From NCBI GenBank assembly GCA_964545715.1, contig CAZJHX010000043.1, positions 1 to 64,000 on the forward strand: a stretch of DNA of 64,000 bases, written 5' to 3'. Each line of letters begins with the position of its first letter. Position 1 is the stretch's first letter. The notes beneath the pieces were generated by a model that saw only the letters and a list, made by a program, of their open reading frames with translations, was not told the DNA's origin and searched no databases. The DNA is from CAZJHX01 sp964545715 (GTDB lineage: Bacteria; Myxococcota_A; UBA9042; GCA-2863065). Position numbers and translations under genes: made by a program. Of the stretch, positions 1-8,863 are shown piece by piece.

Positions 1-1469
1 GGCTTCTGCCCGGCGGCGACGCCCTTGCCGTCAAACTCGTGAAACTGCAGCGCGATCTCCTGGCCGGACTGGGGCGTGGTCGGGATCAGCCCGCGCAGCG
101 CGCCCTTGTCGTGCAGGCCGAGCAACGCGTATTGCCCAAGCCGCGGGTCGGTGGCGCCCCCCTGTGGTGTCGGCTCCAGGTGCTCGACACCGATCAAGGT
201 CAGAATTCGCTGCTCGTCCGTCGACACGACCGCCACGCCAATGTCGCGCGAGAAGCTCATCACCCCGGTCAGCGCCAGCTCCGTGACCTCCTGCGCGCCG
301 GTCTCATGCACCTGCATCGTCAGCGAGACCCCACCCGGCGTCTCTGCCAGCGAGCCCCCTTCCGCAAAGGTCAGGTGAGGCGTCTCCAGCCCGCCCAGAC
401 TGGTCAGCCCAGCCGTTGCGTGCGTCGTATACGCGTATACGGACCCTGTCTTCTCGCCGGCGTTGTGGGCCTCCAGCGATAACGTCGCCGTGGCCTCGTC
501 GTCGGCCTGGACCGCATCGAACTGTCCCTGCAACCCCTGAACGGCCACGTCTGCCTCCTGCCGCCAGCCGTGCAGTGAGTACCGTCGCGCCGCACCCGCA
601 TCGGGAGCGCCCCGCAGCTCGGGCAATACGTCCGTCTCGCCGAGCGTCCCGTAGTCTCGCTTCCGCACCAGAATGATCAGGTTCGGCGGCAGCATTCGCC
701 CCTGGAACAGCTCGGTCACGGGGCTCCCACCCACCGACAGGAAGGCGTGCCCGACCAGCACCTCGCGGTTTGGGTCCATCACCATCATGGCGCCGAAGAC
801 GTCCCCATTCTCCTCGTGGAACTTGGGCAGGTGCAGCAGGCCGCCATCAAACAAATCCGTGCCGCGATACTTGCCCGGCCCCTCTGACAGGTGCCGGTAC
901 TGGCCGCCATTGAAGTTGACCCCGACCGCCTCTATCTCGGCCAGCGTGTTCTGCTCGCGGTGCACGATGCGATACCCGATCCAGTCTCCATCAAACTGCG
1001 CCGCCTTGAAGTCGCTGTAGCAGGCGCCGTCCGCCCCCGGCTCCACCGCGTCAAACGGGCAGGGATCGCAGGCATCCCCCAACCGCTTGGCTGTCGGCTC
1101 CTTAACGCGATCGTAGTTGAGCTGTGTCGGGTTCCACACGTCGGGGCAGTTGTCGTCGTCGTTCTTGAGCCCGTCGTCATCGAGGTCGTCGTCTGGGAGG
1201 TCGCCGGTGTCCACCGTGTCCGCGTCGTCTGTCGTGTTGTCGACGTCGTCCGTCGACCCGGTGTCCGTCGCCGTGTCGGTCGTGTCGCCGGTGTCCGTGT
1301 CGCCCGCCGTATCGTCGCCGGTGTCGCCTTCGTCGGGGGTGTCCGGCGTAACCCCATCCTTGGCGCAGTCCTGCCCGGCGAAGCAGTGTGCGCTTTCGTC
1401 GAAGCTGAAGGTGCAGCCGCCGCTCATCAGCGTGAGTACGACCAGCCATCGGTGGGCCCGGGACATCAT
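1..1469 (-). CDS. Lipoprotein with Asp-rich linker, 3' end outside window (partial)
   Basis: The gene starts at an ATG at 1469 (a second ATG follows at 1466) and runs off the left edge, so about 489 residues are visible. The N-terminus is a lipoprotein signal ending in LMSGGC. A Thr/Asp/Gly-rich linker follows, then an Asp-rich stretch reading DLDDDGLKNDDDNCPD with a later GDACDPCPFD. That resembles the calcium-binding loops of thrombospondin type 3/OmpA-linker repeats. The remainder (from about residue 130) looks like a beta-rich extracellular domain that I do not recognise. The product is probably lipidated at the outer membrane and surface exposed. Function unknown; confident as a gene, not as a role. 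Confidence 0.8.
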   Translation of the reverse strand, partial: MMSRAHRWLVVLTLMSGGCTFSFDESAHCFAGQDCAKDGVTPDTPDEGDTGDDTAGDTDTGDTTDTATDTGSTDDVDNTTDDADTVDTGDLPDDDLDDDGLKNDDDNCPDVWNPTQLNYDRVKEPTAKRLGDACDPCPFDAVEPGADGACYSDFKAAQFDGDWIGYRIVHREQNTLAEIEAVGVNFNGGQYRHLSEGPGKYRGTDLFDGGLLHLPKFHEENGDVFGAMMVMDPNREVLVGHAFLSVGGSPVTELFQGRMLPPNLIILVRKRDYGTLGETDVLPELRGAPDAGAARRYSLHGWRQEADVAVQGLQGQFDAVQADDEATATLSLEAHNAGEKTGSVYAYTTHATAGLTSLGGLETPHLTFAEGGSLAETPGGVSLTMQVHETGAQEVTELALTGVMSFSRDIGVAVVSTDEQRILTLIGVEHLEPTPQGGATDPRLGQYALLGLHDKGALRGLIPTTPQSGQEIALQFHEFDGKGVAAGQK

Positions 1470-1507
1470 GTGCGGCCGCAGTCTATCAACATTTTCCAAT
1501 CAAAACG

Positions 1508-1918
1508 CTACATCGCCAGGGGTCGGAGTTCGTGAAAGCGATACTCGATGATCAAGCCCGCGCCATTGCGCTCCAGCAGGACCCGAAACCCTCGCCGTCG
1601 CATCAGGGCCGCCTCCATGCGGCGCCTCCCGGCTCGACAGCGACCAACCCGGTCACACGGCATGCCCGCCAGCTCCAGCAACACATCACCGTTCTTCAGC
1701 CCCATCATCTCCGCCAGGGATCCCGGGCTGATTCCATCGACACGAACGCCTTGTACCTGGCCCTCGACGTACCGGGGCACCACGGCCTGCACCCCGTCAG
1801 AAATGCGGATCGACGGCGAGGCGGGGCTGGGCGGCAAAAACATCGTCTGTACCGTGGGGCCGCCACAGCCAACCGCGCATGCGACGGCCGCGACGAGCAG
1901 CGGAATGGCGCGGCTCAC
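1508..1918 (-). CDS. PDZ-domain lipoprotein
   Basis: The product is about 136 residues from a GTG at 1918. I chose this start because it gives a compact lipoprotein signal, MSRAIPLLVAAVACAVGC. A TTG at 1954, abutting the stop of the upstream gene, would add 12 polar residues before the signal. Residues ~55-130 look like a PDZ fold: GISPGSLAEMMGLKNGDVLL matches the carboxylate-binding and GD-turn region and most resembles the C-terminal PDZ of GspC-type proteins. No protease domain is attached. It may act as a periplasmic binding module. It lies downstream of a small hypothetical gene in the same direction. Confidence 0.72.
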   Translation of the reverse strand: MSRAIPLLVAAVACAVGCGGPTVQTMFLPPSPASPSIRISDGVQAVVPRYVEGQVQGVRVDGISPGSLAEMMGLKNGDVLLELAGMPCDRVGRCRAGRRRMEAALMRRRGFRVLLERNGAGLIIEYRFHELRPLAM

Positions 1919-1954
1919 GCAGGAAATATGGCCGCTGGCGCCGCCTCTGTCCAA

Positions 1955-2245
1955 TTACTGGTTGGCGTACGGCACCGATCCAAAGCGCCGGTCGAACCGC
2001 GCCAACAGCACGGCCAAATCGCGCGACACAGCCTCAGCGGGTCGCCAACGCCAGCGGAGCTCATCAAGGGCGTACCGCGTACCAACCGCGCGCCGCGCCA
2101 GCGCCAGCGCCTCGGTGCAGCCCTGACCGCCCCCGTACCAGACCATCGCGCTCTTGCCGTTGGGGTATTGAAGCAGTCCGTGCGCGATCTTGATCTGCAC
2201 CACAACCGGCAGCTTCGGCGCCCCCTCTGCAGGCGTGTCATCCAT
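1955..2245 (-). CDS. Small hypothetical protein
   Basis: Product of 96 residues from ATG 2245; an ATG at 2284 would add 13 residues. There is no signal peptide or transmembrane segment. The sequence has a central VVVQIKIAHGLLQYPNGKSA strand-like stretch followed by an Arg-rich helical half with RWRWRP. I do not recognise a family. The gene ends immediately before the PDZ lipoprotein gene and is probably co-transcribed with it. The region between this gene and fdxA (2246-2344) is the likely shared promoter zone. Confidence 0.55.
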   Translation of the reverse strand: MDDTPAEGAPKLPVVVQIKIAHGLLQYPNGKSAMVWYGGGQGCTEALALARRAVGTRYALDELRWRWRPAEAVSRDLAVLLARFDRRFGSVPYANQ

Positions 2246-2344
2246 CGCCGACCACCGGCAGAAACGGCGCTCACTTCGTTGCATCGTCCGCTCCCTTGAA
2301 GTAACGTCCGCAGTCGCAAGTCATTGACGACACTGAGGAGCCCA

Positions 2345-2677
<333 letters not shown>

Positions 2678-2711
2678 CACCCACGTTACCCCCCTCGCCA
2701 TCCTGGCTCGC

Positions 2712-2747
2712 CACCCCTAGGGGGTGAGTCGCCCGCTCCTGCGGGCG
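2712..2747. terminator. Double hairpin between convergent fdxA and fetB (repeat copy 1)
   Basis: Two adjacent stem-loops are visible. The first pairs CACCCC (2712-2717) with GGGGTG (2721-2726) around a CCCCTAGGGG palindrome. The second has a perfect 7-bp stem CGCCCGC/GCGGGCG (2730-2736 and 2741-2747) with loop TCCT. No U-tract follows on either strand. The position between converging stops suggests a bidirectional terminator. The TCCT-loop hairpin recurs beside gpsA and hemG. Confidence 0.6.
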
Positions 2748-2768
2748 AGGCGGTGTATCGGTGCGTGG

Positions 2769-3563
2769 CTACTCCACGATCTCCACAAGCAGTCGGTCCC
2801 GGTCGTCGAAGAGCCTGCGCTCGCTGGCGATGACCACCGCTACCGATCCGAGCGCCGTTGCCGCCGCCAGCAGAAACATGATCACGATCTGATACGCCAC
2901 CGCCACTTGCGGCGACGTGCCCGAGAGAATCTGACCCGTCATCATCCCCGGCAGGCTGACCGTTCCTACCACCATCATCGAGTTGATGATCGGGATCATG
3001 CCCACCCGCACCGCATCCGCGCGCAGCCGTCGCACTGCCTCGCCACGGGTGCCGCCGTGTGACAACAGCAGCTCAACCTCGCCGCGCCGCTCGACCAGGT
3101 TCACGAGAAAGCGGTCCAACGCCAGCGAGATCCCCGTCAGCGAGTTGCCCAGAATCATGCCAAGAATCGGGATGATGTAGCGCGGGTTCCACCACGGCTC
3201 CACCTGCACCACGGCCAACATCGCAAACATCAGGACAGAGGCGCCCGACAGGAAGATGGCGCCCAGCGCGACCATGTGCACGCCCGGGTACCGCTTGCTC
3301 GTCCGGGCTACCGCAGCTTGTGCCGCCAGCACGGCCATGATCACCAGGATCGGCAGCACCGCGTACCACACCGCCAGGCTGAAGACCCACTCCAGCAGAT
3401 ACCCCACCGCCAGCAGCTGCACAACGGTGCGCGCGGTCGCCAGCAGCAGCGTCTTCTCCATCTGCAGGCGGTAGATGATGGACACGACCGCGTTCACCGC
3501 GATCAGGCCGCCCGCGATCAGTAGCTGCGTCCAATCAAGAACGATGATCGGCGCATCAACCAT
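2769..3563 (-). CDS. fetB: FetB-type ABC transporter permease (YbbM/UPF0014)
   Basis: A 264-residue membrane protein with about seven hydrophobic segments, last gene of the leftward operon. The family is the permease half of the Escherichia coli FetAB system, implicated in iron export and peroxide resistance. Recognisable family stretches include the early YRLQMEKTLLLATARTVVQL and the central MILGNSLTGISLALDRF. Its ATG at 3563 lies inside fetA, an 8-nt overlap, indicating translational coupling to the ATPase. Substrate assignment rests on family membership only. Confidence 0.88.
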   Translation of the reverse strand: MVDAPIIVLDWTQLLIAGGLIAVNAVVSIIYRLQMEKTLLLATARTVVQLLAVGYLLEWVFSLAVWYAVLPILVIMAVLAAQAAVARTSKRYPGVHMVALGAIFLSGASVLMFAMLAVVQVEPWWNPRYIIPILGMILGNSLTGISLALDRFLVNLVERRGEVELLLSHGGTRGEAVRRLRADAVRVGMIPIINSMMVVGTVSLPGMMTGQILSGTSPQVAVAYQIVIMFLLAAATALGSVAVVIASERRLFDDRDRLLVEIVE

Positions 3564-4203
3564 ACGCGGCCGTCCCGTCGGCGACCCGCAGCACGCTGCT
3601 GCCCAGCCGTTCGGCCAGCGCCTGATCGTGCGCTACCCACACAAACGCCCGCTCATCCTCCGCCGCCCACTCGGTCAGCAGCTCCTCCGCCCGCTGCGCC
3701 GCGCTCGCATCCAACGCCGACGTCGGCTCGTCCAGCAGCAGCACCCGCGGGTTGATCTGCAGCGCCCGCACCAGCCCCATGCGCTGTGCCTCGCCACCCG
3801 AGAGCTTGTCCGCGTTCTGCTCCAGCAGCGCCGCGATGCTCAGCCGCTCACACAGCGCCATCACCGCGTCCCACGGCATCAGCGAGTCCGTCACCGCGTC
3901 TAAACCACGCACTATCTTCAGATTATCGGCCATCGTGCCCGGCAGCCGCGGTGGGGTCTGCGGCACATAGGTCACCCGCGCCCGGGCGATGGGCGGCGCC
4001 AGCGCCGTCAACGGCTGGCCATCCAGCGACACGACCCCCGCCGACATCGGCACCAGGCCAACCAGCGAGCGGAGCATCACGGATTTGCCGGCGCCGCTCG
4101 GCCCGGTGACAACAAGCCGGCCCCCGCTCTCCACCTGCCAGCTGACGTCGCTGAGAAGCTGCTTGCCCGCAAGGCGAATGCCGAGCCGTTCCACTGCCAA
4201 CAT
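3556..4203 (-). CDS. fetA: FetA-type ABC transporter ATPase (YbbL)
   Basis: A 215-residue ABC ATPase energising FetB. I start it at ATG 4203 (MLAVERLG), 4 bp after the preceding stop; an upstream in-frame extension would lie within the neighbouring gene. All ATPase motifs are present: Walker A GPSGAGKS (34-41), Q-loop YVPQTPP, signature LSGGEAQR, Walker B VLLLDEP and switch His in WVAHDQ. The short single-domain form without accessory domain fits the FetA/YbbL subgroup. Adjacent fetB overlaps its 3' end. Confidence 0.9.
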   Translation of the reverse strand: MLAVERLGIRLAGKQLLSDVSWQVESGGRLVVTGPSGAGKSVMLRSLVGLVPMSAGVVSLDGQPLTALAPPIARARVTYVPQTPPRLPGTMADNLKIVRGLDAVTDSLMPWDAVMALCERLSIAALLEQNADKLSGGEAQRMGLVRALQINPRVLLLDEPTSALDASAAQRAEELLTEWAAEDERAFVWVAHDQALAERLGSSVLRVADGTAAYG

Positions 4204-4207
4204 GGCG

Positions 4208-4684
4208 TTATTCGTCCGGCAGCTCGACGAGCTCGACCTCACACGCGGCGCGGTCGCAGAGCACCCGCAGGTTCAGGTCCTTGAACCAGCGGGTCAGCCA
4301 GATGCGACGCGGCTGACCGACGATGATCAGCCCGATATTGCCCTCTTCCTCGGTGACTCGCAGGGCCGTGTTGATCAGGTCACCGTTGCGACACGTATGG
4401 CGCACATCCAGCCCAGCCGCCCTCAGCTGCTCGCAGATGTTCGTGACCGTCTCATCAAAGCGGCGCCGATACTCCTCGCCGATGGTCTGCCCGACCTCTT
4501 CGCTGCGATGCGCGCCCATCCACCCGTCCTGGCGCAGCTTGCGGCACAGGCGGTCCGCGTACTCGGGGTCCAGCACCTGCAGCACGGTGACCGGGCTGGT
4601 CCCGCCCGCGCGCTTAACAGTCTCGGGTACCAGCGCCTCCGCGCCACGGCATTCCACGAGTACGACCAGGATACGCATGCTCAC
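4208..4684 (-). CDS. UspA-like small protein
   Basis: A 158-residue soluble protein with an alternating beta-alpha pattern: an N-terminal strand MRILVVLVE, a helix carrying the RRRFDETVTNICEQLRAAGL segment, then IGLIIVGQPRR and a closing strand CEVELVELPDE. This is the layout of universal stress protein-like Rossmann domains. The usual ATP-binding GxxGxxx(S/T) loop is replaced by a basic GQPRRIWLTRW segment, so nucleotide binding is doubtful. Its start overlaps the symporter stop by 4 nt (ATGA). It may be a regulatory partner of the upstream transporter, as USP domains often accompany transporters; this is inference. Confidence 0.6.
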   Translation of the reverse strand: MSMRILVVLVECRGAEALVPETVKRAGGTSPVTVLQVLDPEYADRLCRKLRQDGWMGAHRSEEVGQTIGEEYRRRFDETVTNICEQLRAAGLDVRHTCRNGDLINTALRVTEEEGNIGLIIVGQPRRIWLTRWFKDLNLRVLCDRAACEVELVELPDE

Positions 4685-6117
4685 AACTCATACCCCATTA
4701 GCGGCCAGATCGTCAGTGCGCTTATGATCAACAGCACCAGCGAAGCGAACTTCAGGATTGTACCGGCCAAAGCGGTGTCCTTTTGGCGGAGAAATCCGCC
4801 GGTAAATGCCAGCGCCATCCCCGGCGTGCCCATCGGCAACACCAGAGAGTAGCCACACGGGATTGCCACAAAGAGAGCGACCAGGCGCACATCGATGCCC
4901 AGCTGTCGCGCCATGCCCAGCACGGGCGGCATGAACAGCGCCACCACCGCGGCATTGCTCACGCCCTCGGTCAGCCACATGCCGATCAACGCCACCACGC
5001 CCAGCAGCACCAGCGGCTGCTCGCCGGGCATCACGCTCAAGAGCCGGTCCGCCAGCCAGGCGCTGGCCCCCGTCGTCAGCATGCCCATGCCCAGCGCGAT
5101 CGCGCCGCCGTACATCAGTACGATGCCCCAGTTCACGTCCTCTTCGACTTCGCTCCAGCGCGTACAGCCGATCACAAAGGCCGCCACAACAGCCAGCAGC
5201 GAGATAGTCGCCAGCCCGATCGAGTCACCCGCGGTAATCCAAAACCAGATCGTGACCAGCAGCAGCGCGCCGATCGCAAGCTCGCGATACGTCAGCTTGC
5301 CCAGCTGGTCGACCTTGTCCGCGAGCGCCGTCCGCGCCTGGGAGATGTCCTCGATCTCGCTGACGAACATCCAGTGAATCACCACCCGCGCGATCAACAA
5401 CATGACCAGCATCATCGGCGTCGCCAGCATGGCCCAATCCGCAAATGAGATCGTATGCGCGTGGTCCGAGTTCTCCTGCAGCAGCGCCACCGCCAGGGGG
5501 GCGCGTCCACTGCCCAGCAGCGTCGCGGTGCCGCCGATGATGCTGCCGTAGGCCAGCGCCAGGTACAGCGCCTTGCCAAAGCGCGAGTTCGACTTCAGCG
5601 ACAGCCCCGAGTGGATGCTGCGCACCACCGGCAAGAAGATCGCCGCCACCGCATGACAGCTCATCACGCAGCTCATGGACGCCGTCAGCAGCAGCACCGA
5701 TGTAATCAGTCGCTGCGGTGTGTGCCCGAAGCGGTCCAGCACGCCTACCGCGATGCGCGTGGACAGCCCCGACCGCTGGATTGGCGACGCCAGAATGAAC
5801 ACGCCCAGAATGAAGAACGTGACCTCGCTGCCAAACAGCGCATACGTCTCCCGGCTGCCCAGGATCCCCAGCGCAGGAAAGCTGACCAACGCCAGAATCG
5901 ACGTGATCATGAGCGGCAGCGCCTCGGTCACCCACAAGAAGATGCACGCCGCAAACACGCCCATCGCCAGCTGGCCGTCGCGCTCCAGGCCTGGGAAGTC
6001 CAGCGACGTCAGCAACATAAAGATCGCCAGCGCGCCCAGGACCAGCCACACGCGCGCGCCCCGCCGCAACAGGATCAGCCAAATCGGGCGCCTATCTATG
6101 AAGACCCGCGTGCTCAA
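4681..6117 (-). CDS. DASS-family anion:sodium symporter (SLC13-like)
   Basis: A 478-residue inner-membrane carrier with around 11-12 hydrophobic segments. Recognisable family elements are the SIIGGTATLLGSGRAPLA motif (first SNT-like loop, about residue 200) and the C-terminal half-repeat GVSNAAVVALFMPPVL with LPMGTPGMALA. It lacks the TrkA-C domains found in longer sulphate transporters. Substrate could be a di- or tricarboxylate or sulphate; the sequence does not decide. It is translationally coupled both to the dipeptidase upstream (overlap 6114-6117) and to the USP-like gene downstream. Confidence 0.82.
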   Translation of the reverse strand: MSTRVFIDRRPIWLILLRRGARVWLVLGALAIFMLLTSLDFPGLERDGQLAMGVFAACIFLWVTEALPLMITSILALVSFPALGILGSRETYALFGSEVTFFILGVFILASPIQRSGLSTRIAVGVLDRFGHTPQRLITSVLLLTASMSCVMSCHAVAAIFLPVVRSIHSGLSLKSNSRFGKALYLALAYGSIIGGTATLLGSGRAPLAVALLQENSDHAHTISFADWAMLATPMMLVMLLIARVVIHWMFVSEIEDISQARTALADKVDQLGKLTYRELAIGALLLVTIWFWITAGDSIGLATISLLAVVAAFVIGCTRWSEVEEDVNWGIVLMYGGAIALGMGMLTTGASAWLADRLLSVMPGEQPLVLLGVVALIGMWLTEGVSNAAVVALFMPPVLGMARQLGIDVRLVALFVAIPCGYSLVLPMGTPGMALAFTGGFLRQKDTALAGTILKFASLVLLIISALTIWPLMGYEL

Positions 6118-7196
6118 GGCCTAATCGCCTCCAGCACACGAAGCGTGTTCTTGCCCAGGACGCCACGGATGCGGTCCTCCGCCCATCCGCGATCCAGCAT
6201 CAGCTGCACCAGCCGAGGCATGTCGGTGACCTGCTGCAAGGGAAGCGGCGGCGTGATCATGCCGTCATAATCCGTTCCGATGGCGACTGCGCCCTCACCG
6301 GCGACCTTGATCACGTGCTCCATGTGATCGATCACCTTGCCCGCGTCGCAGCGGCCCAACCCCAAGAACGAGCGGTCCAGGAACATGCTGTGAAAGATGA
6401 TTCCGATGACGCCGCCGGTGTCGGTGACCAGCCTGATCTGCTCGTCGTCGATGTTGCGCCAATGAGGGCGCACTCCCGTGACGCCGGTGTGGGTGCAGAT
6501 CAGCGGCTGCGATTTGTCGTGCACCTGGGCCGCGTTGACGTAGCCGTCCCGGTTGATGTGGGCCAGGTCCACCAGGATGCGCTTGGCGTTCATCACCTCG
6601 ACCAGCTCGTGGCCGCGGTTGGAGAGCGCCGTGTTGCTCAGACCCAGGGGGCTGGAGGTGCAGCCGATGCCGCTGTTGGTCAGGTGCACCAGCGTGATGC
6701 GGTGCACATCGTCGGGGATCGCCTCCAGTGACGCGCGATCGTACTGAAAGGCCTGCCCGCCCTGGATGCCGATGTAGCACCCGGTGGCCCCGTCTTGTCG
6801 CGCGGCCAGGTACTCGGAGTGGTTTTTGACGAACCGGAAGTCGTCCGGGTGACGGGCCAGGTCCGCTTTGATGCGGGCGATGTTCTTCAGCGTGACCGCG
6901 GCCCGACGGCTGGGACGGCGCGCTGGATTGGTCGCGATATCGAACGTCAGCCCCGTGACGCAGGCCTCACGCAGGCGGGGCAGGTCGGTCTGGTTGGTGA
7001 GCCGCGATCCACCCAGGCCCGGGCGATGCCGCTTGTGCACGTCGAACCCGTAGAGTCGCGCCGGCACGTACAGATCGTTGTGGAGATCATAGACCTCGCT
7101 GTCCAGGTACAGCTCGACCGCCTCGCGCGAGATCGCGAGCGATGCGGCCCACGCGCTCGGGTCGCCAGCATGGTCAGAGGCGTTCAGGCTGGACAT
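6114..7196 (-). CDS. Membrane-dipeptidase family protein (peptidase M19)
   Basis: A 360-residue TIM-barrel metallopeptidase homologue without a signal peptide, first gene of the leftward operon. Metal-site elements are DLHND (His39, Asp41), His in DLAHINRD, His in ICTHTG and the Asp in GTDYDG. The position expected to be the bridging Glu (EGG in renal dipeptidase) is Gln145 (GIQGG), and the following His is Gln as well. Some family members have Gln here, so activity may be altered rather than lost. Substrates of the family are dipeptides, often with D-residues. Confidence 0.85.
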   Translation of the reverse strand: MSSLNASDHAGDPSAWAASLAISREAVELYLDSEVYDLHNDLYVPARLYGFDVHKRHRPGLGGSRLTNQTDLPRLREACVTGLTFDIATNPARRPSRRAAVTLKNIARIKADLARHPDDFRFVKNHSEYLAARQDGATGCYIGIQGGQAFQYDRASLEAIPDDVHRITLVHLTNSGIGCTSSPLGLSNTALSNRGHELVEVMNAKRILVDLAHINRDGYVNAAQVHDKSQPLICTHTGVTGVRPHWRNIDDEQIRLVTDTGGVIGIIFHSMFLDRSFLGLGRCDAGKVIDHMEHVIKVAGEGAVAIGTDYDGMITPPLPLQQVTDMPRLVQLMLDRGWAEDRIRGVLGKNTLRVLEAIRP

Positions 7197-7226
7197 TGCG
7201 GGCTACCATAACGTAGTTCTTGCCGT

Positions 7227-8003
7227 GTGATCGACGCCCACTGCCACATCGACTTCGCCAGGTTCGACGGCGATCGCCCCGAGGTGCTCCAGCGAGCACG
7301 AGCAGCCGGGGTGCGCGGATGGATTTGCGCCGGTGTCGATCCCGACGCGTGGGACAAACAGGACGCGGTCGCAGCCGAGCACCCGGACGTCTATCCCCTG
7401 TATGGGATTCACCCGCATACCGCGGCGCGCTCGTCCGCCGAGTCGCTGGCGCAGGGCCTCGAGCAGCTGGCCGTGCGCGCCCGGTTCGCGGTCGGTGAGA
7501 CCGGCCTGGACGCCAGCAGGTACGTGCCGCGAGGCAGCCTGCAGATTCAGGGCGAGGCGTACCGGGCGCAGCTGGCCCTGGCGCGGGAGCGGGACCTGCC
7601 CGTCGTGCTGCATATTCTCTACACGCACGGCGCCGCCATCGACGTGCTGCGGCGCGACGGTGTGCCGGGTCGCGGCGGCATGGTCCACAGCTACAGCGGT
7701 CCGGCCGACATGGTGCCGCAGTACGAGGCATTAGGGCTGTATGTGTCGTTTGCCGCCGGCGTGACCCGGCCGAATGCGCGCAAGGCCCTGGAGGCCGTCC
7801 GCGCGGTCAGCCCCGAGCGGCTGCTGGTGGAGACGGACTGCCCCGATCAGATTCCATCGGGTGTCACGGGTGGCCGAAACCTCCCGCAGTGGCTGCCTCG
7901 GATCGTGGACGCGGTCGCTGCGGCCCGCGACACCCCACCAGACATAATCGCGAACCAAACGGCGGAAAACGCCAGACGACTCTTTGGACTGGAGGGTCCC
8001 TGA
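7227..8003 (+). CDS. TatD-family metal-dependent hydrolase/nuclease
   Basis: A 258-residue TIM-barrel protein starting at GTG 7227. Motifs in order are DAHCHIDF (metal ligands), GIHPHT, GETGLD (bridging Glu), a His in VVLHILYTHG, HSYSG and the terminal ETDCPDQIP. These match TatD/YcfH-type 3'-5' exonucleases and D-aminoacyl hydrolases. It precedes tcdA with a 2-bp gap, suggesting one transcript. The 30-bp gap to the divergent dipeptidase gene must hold both promoters. The exact substrate is not predictable. Confidence 0.87.
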   Translation: MIDAHCHIDFARFDGDRPEVLQRARAAGVRGWICAGVDPDAWDKQDAVAAEHPDVYPLYGIHPHTAARSSAESLAQGLEQLAVRARFAVGETGLDASRYVPRGSLQIQGEAYRAQLALARERDLPVVLHILYTHGAAIDVLRRDGVPGRGGMVHSYSGPADMVPQYEALGLYVSFAAGVTRPNARKALEAVRAVSPERLLVETDCPDQIPSGVTGGRNLPQWLPRIVDAVAAARDTPPDIIANQTAENARRLFGLEGP

Positions 8004-8005
8004 CC

Positions 8006-8863
8006 ATGAGCATTACGACCACCCCCTCGACGCCCGGGGGCGCCGAGGACAAATATCGCCTGCATCGGCGCTTCGACCGGATGGGCCGTCTGGTCGGCGA
8101 CCGAGGCATGCAGCGGCTGTTCGATGCGCACGTGATGGTGATCGGCGTCGGCGGAGTCGGATCATTCGCTGCGGAGGCGCTGGCGCGCAGCGGCGTCGGG
8201 CGCCTGACGCTGATCGACTTCGACCTCGTGTGCATCACAAACACGAACAGGCAGCTGCACACGCTTCGCGGCGTCATCGGCAAGCCCAAGGTCGACGTCA
8301 TGGCGGAGCGCCTGCGACTGGTGAACCCGCAGGCGACGGTGGAGTCTCATCGCGTCTTCTACAGCGAGGCAAACAGCGCCGAGCTGCTGGACTGTCGCCC
8401 CGACTATGTGATCGACGCGATCGACAACGTCACCGCCAAGTGCCACCTGCTGGCCACGTGCAAACAGCGCGGCATCCCGGTGATCTGCTCCACGGGGGCG
8501 GCTGCACGCCTCGATCCGACGTACATCGAGGTCGCCGATCTCTCTCAGACCCGCATCGATCCGCTGGCCCGCTCGGTGCGCAAGATCCTGCGGGAGCAGT
8601 ACGGCTTCGGCGGACCGCGCGACGGCGAGTGGGGGATTCAGGCCGTCTTCAGCACCGAGGAGCCGATCGCGCCCAGCCCCCTGCTGTATGACGTCGGCCA
8701 AGGCTTCAAATGCGTCTGCCCGCAGGGCCAGAACGGCATGCACGAGTGCGAAAAGCGTAATCGTGTGGACGGCACCGCCGGGTTTGTGACCGGCGCCTTC
8801 GGGCTGACCTGCGCGTCGGCTGTTGTGAAGCTGCTCATGGCGGCGCCCGACCCCGTCGAGTGA
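8006..8863 (+). CDS. tcdA: tRNA threonylcarbamoyladenosine dehydratase TcdA
   Basis: A 285-residue E1-like enzyme that cyclises t6A37 of tRNA to ct6A in an ATP-dependent step. I use ATG 8006, which has GGAGGG upstream; an ATG upstream within tatD would add 39 residues not expected in the family. Motifs: nucleotide-binding GVGGVGSFAAEALARSG, DFDLVCITNTNRQ, the adenylation Arg/Asn region, and the C-terminal FKCVCPQG with HECEKRNRVDGTAGFV. It overlaps the next gene by 4 nt (GTGA). Substrate tRNAs also serve MtaB-type chemistry encoded elsewhere in the window. Confidence 0.92.
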   Translation: MSITTTPSTPGGAEDKYRLHRRFDRMGRLVGDRGMQRLFDAHVMVIGVGGVGSFAAEALARSGVGRLTLIDFDLVCITNTNRQLHTLRGVIGKPKVDVMAERLRLVNPQATVESHRVFYSEANSAELLDCRPDYVIDAIDNVTAKCHLLATCKQRGIPVICSTGAAARLDPTYIEVADLSQTRIDPLARSVRKILREQYGFGGPRDGEWGIQAVFSTEEPIAPSPLLYDVGQGFKCVCPQGQNGMHECEKRNRVDGTAGFVTGAFGLTCASAVVKLLMAAPDPVE

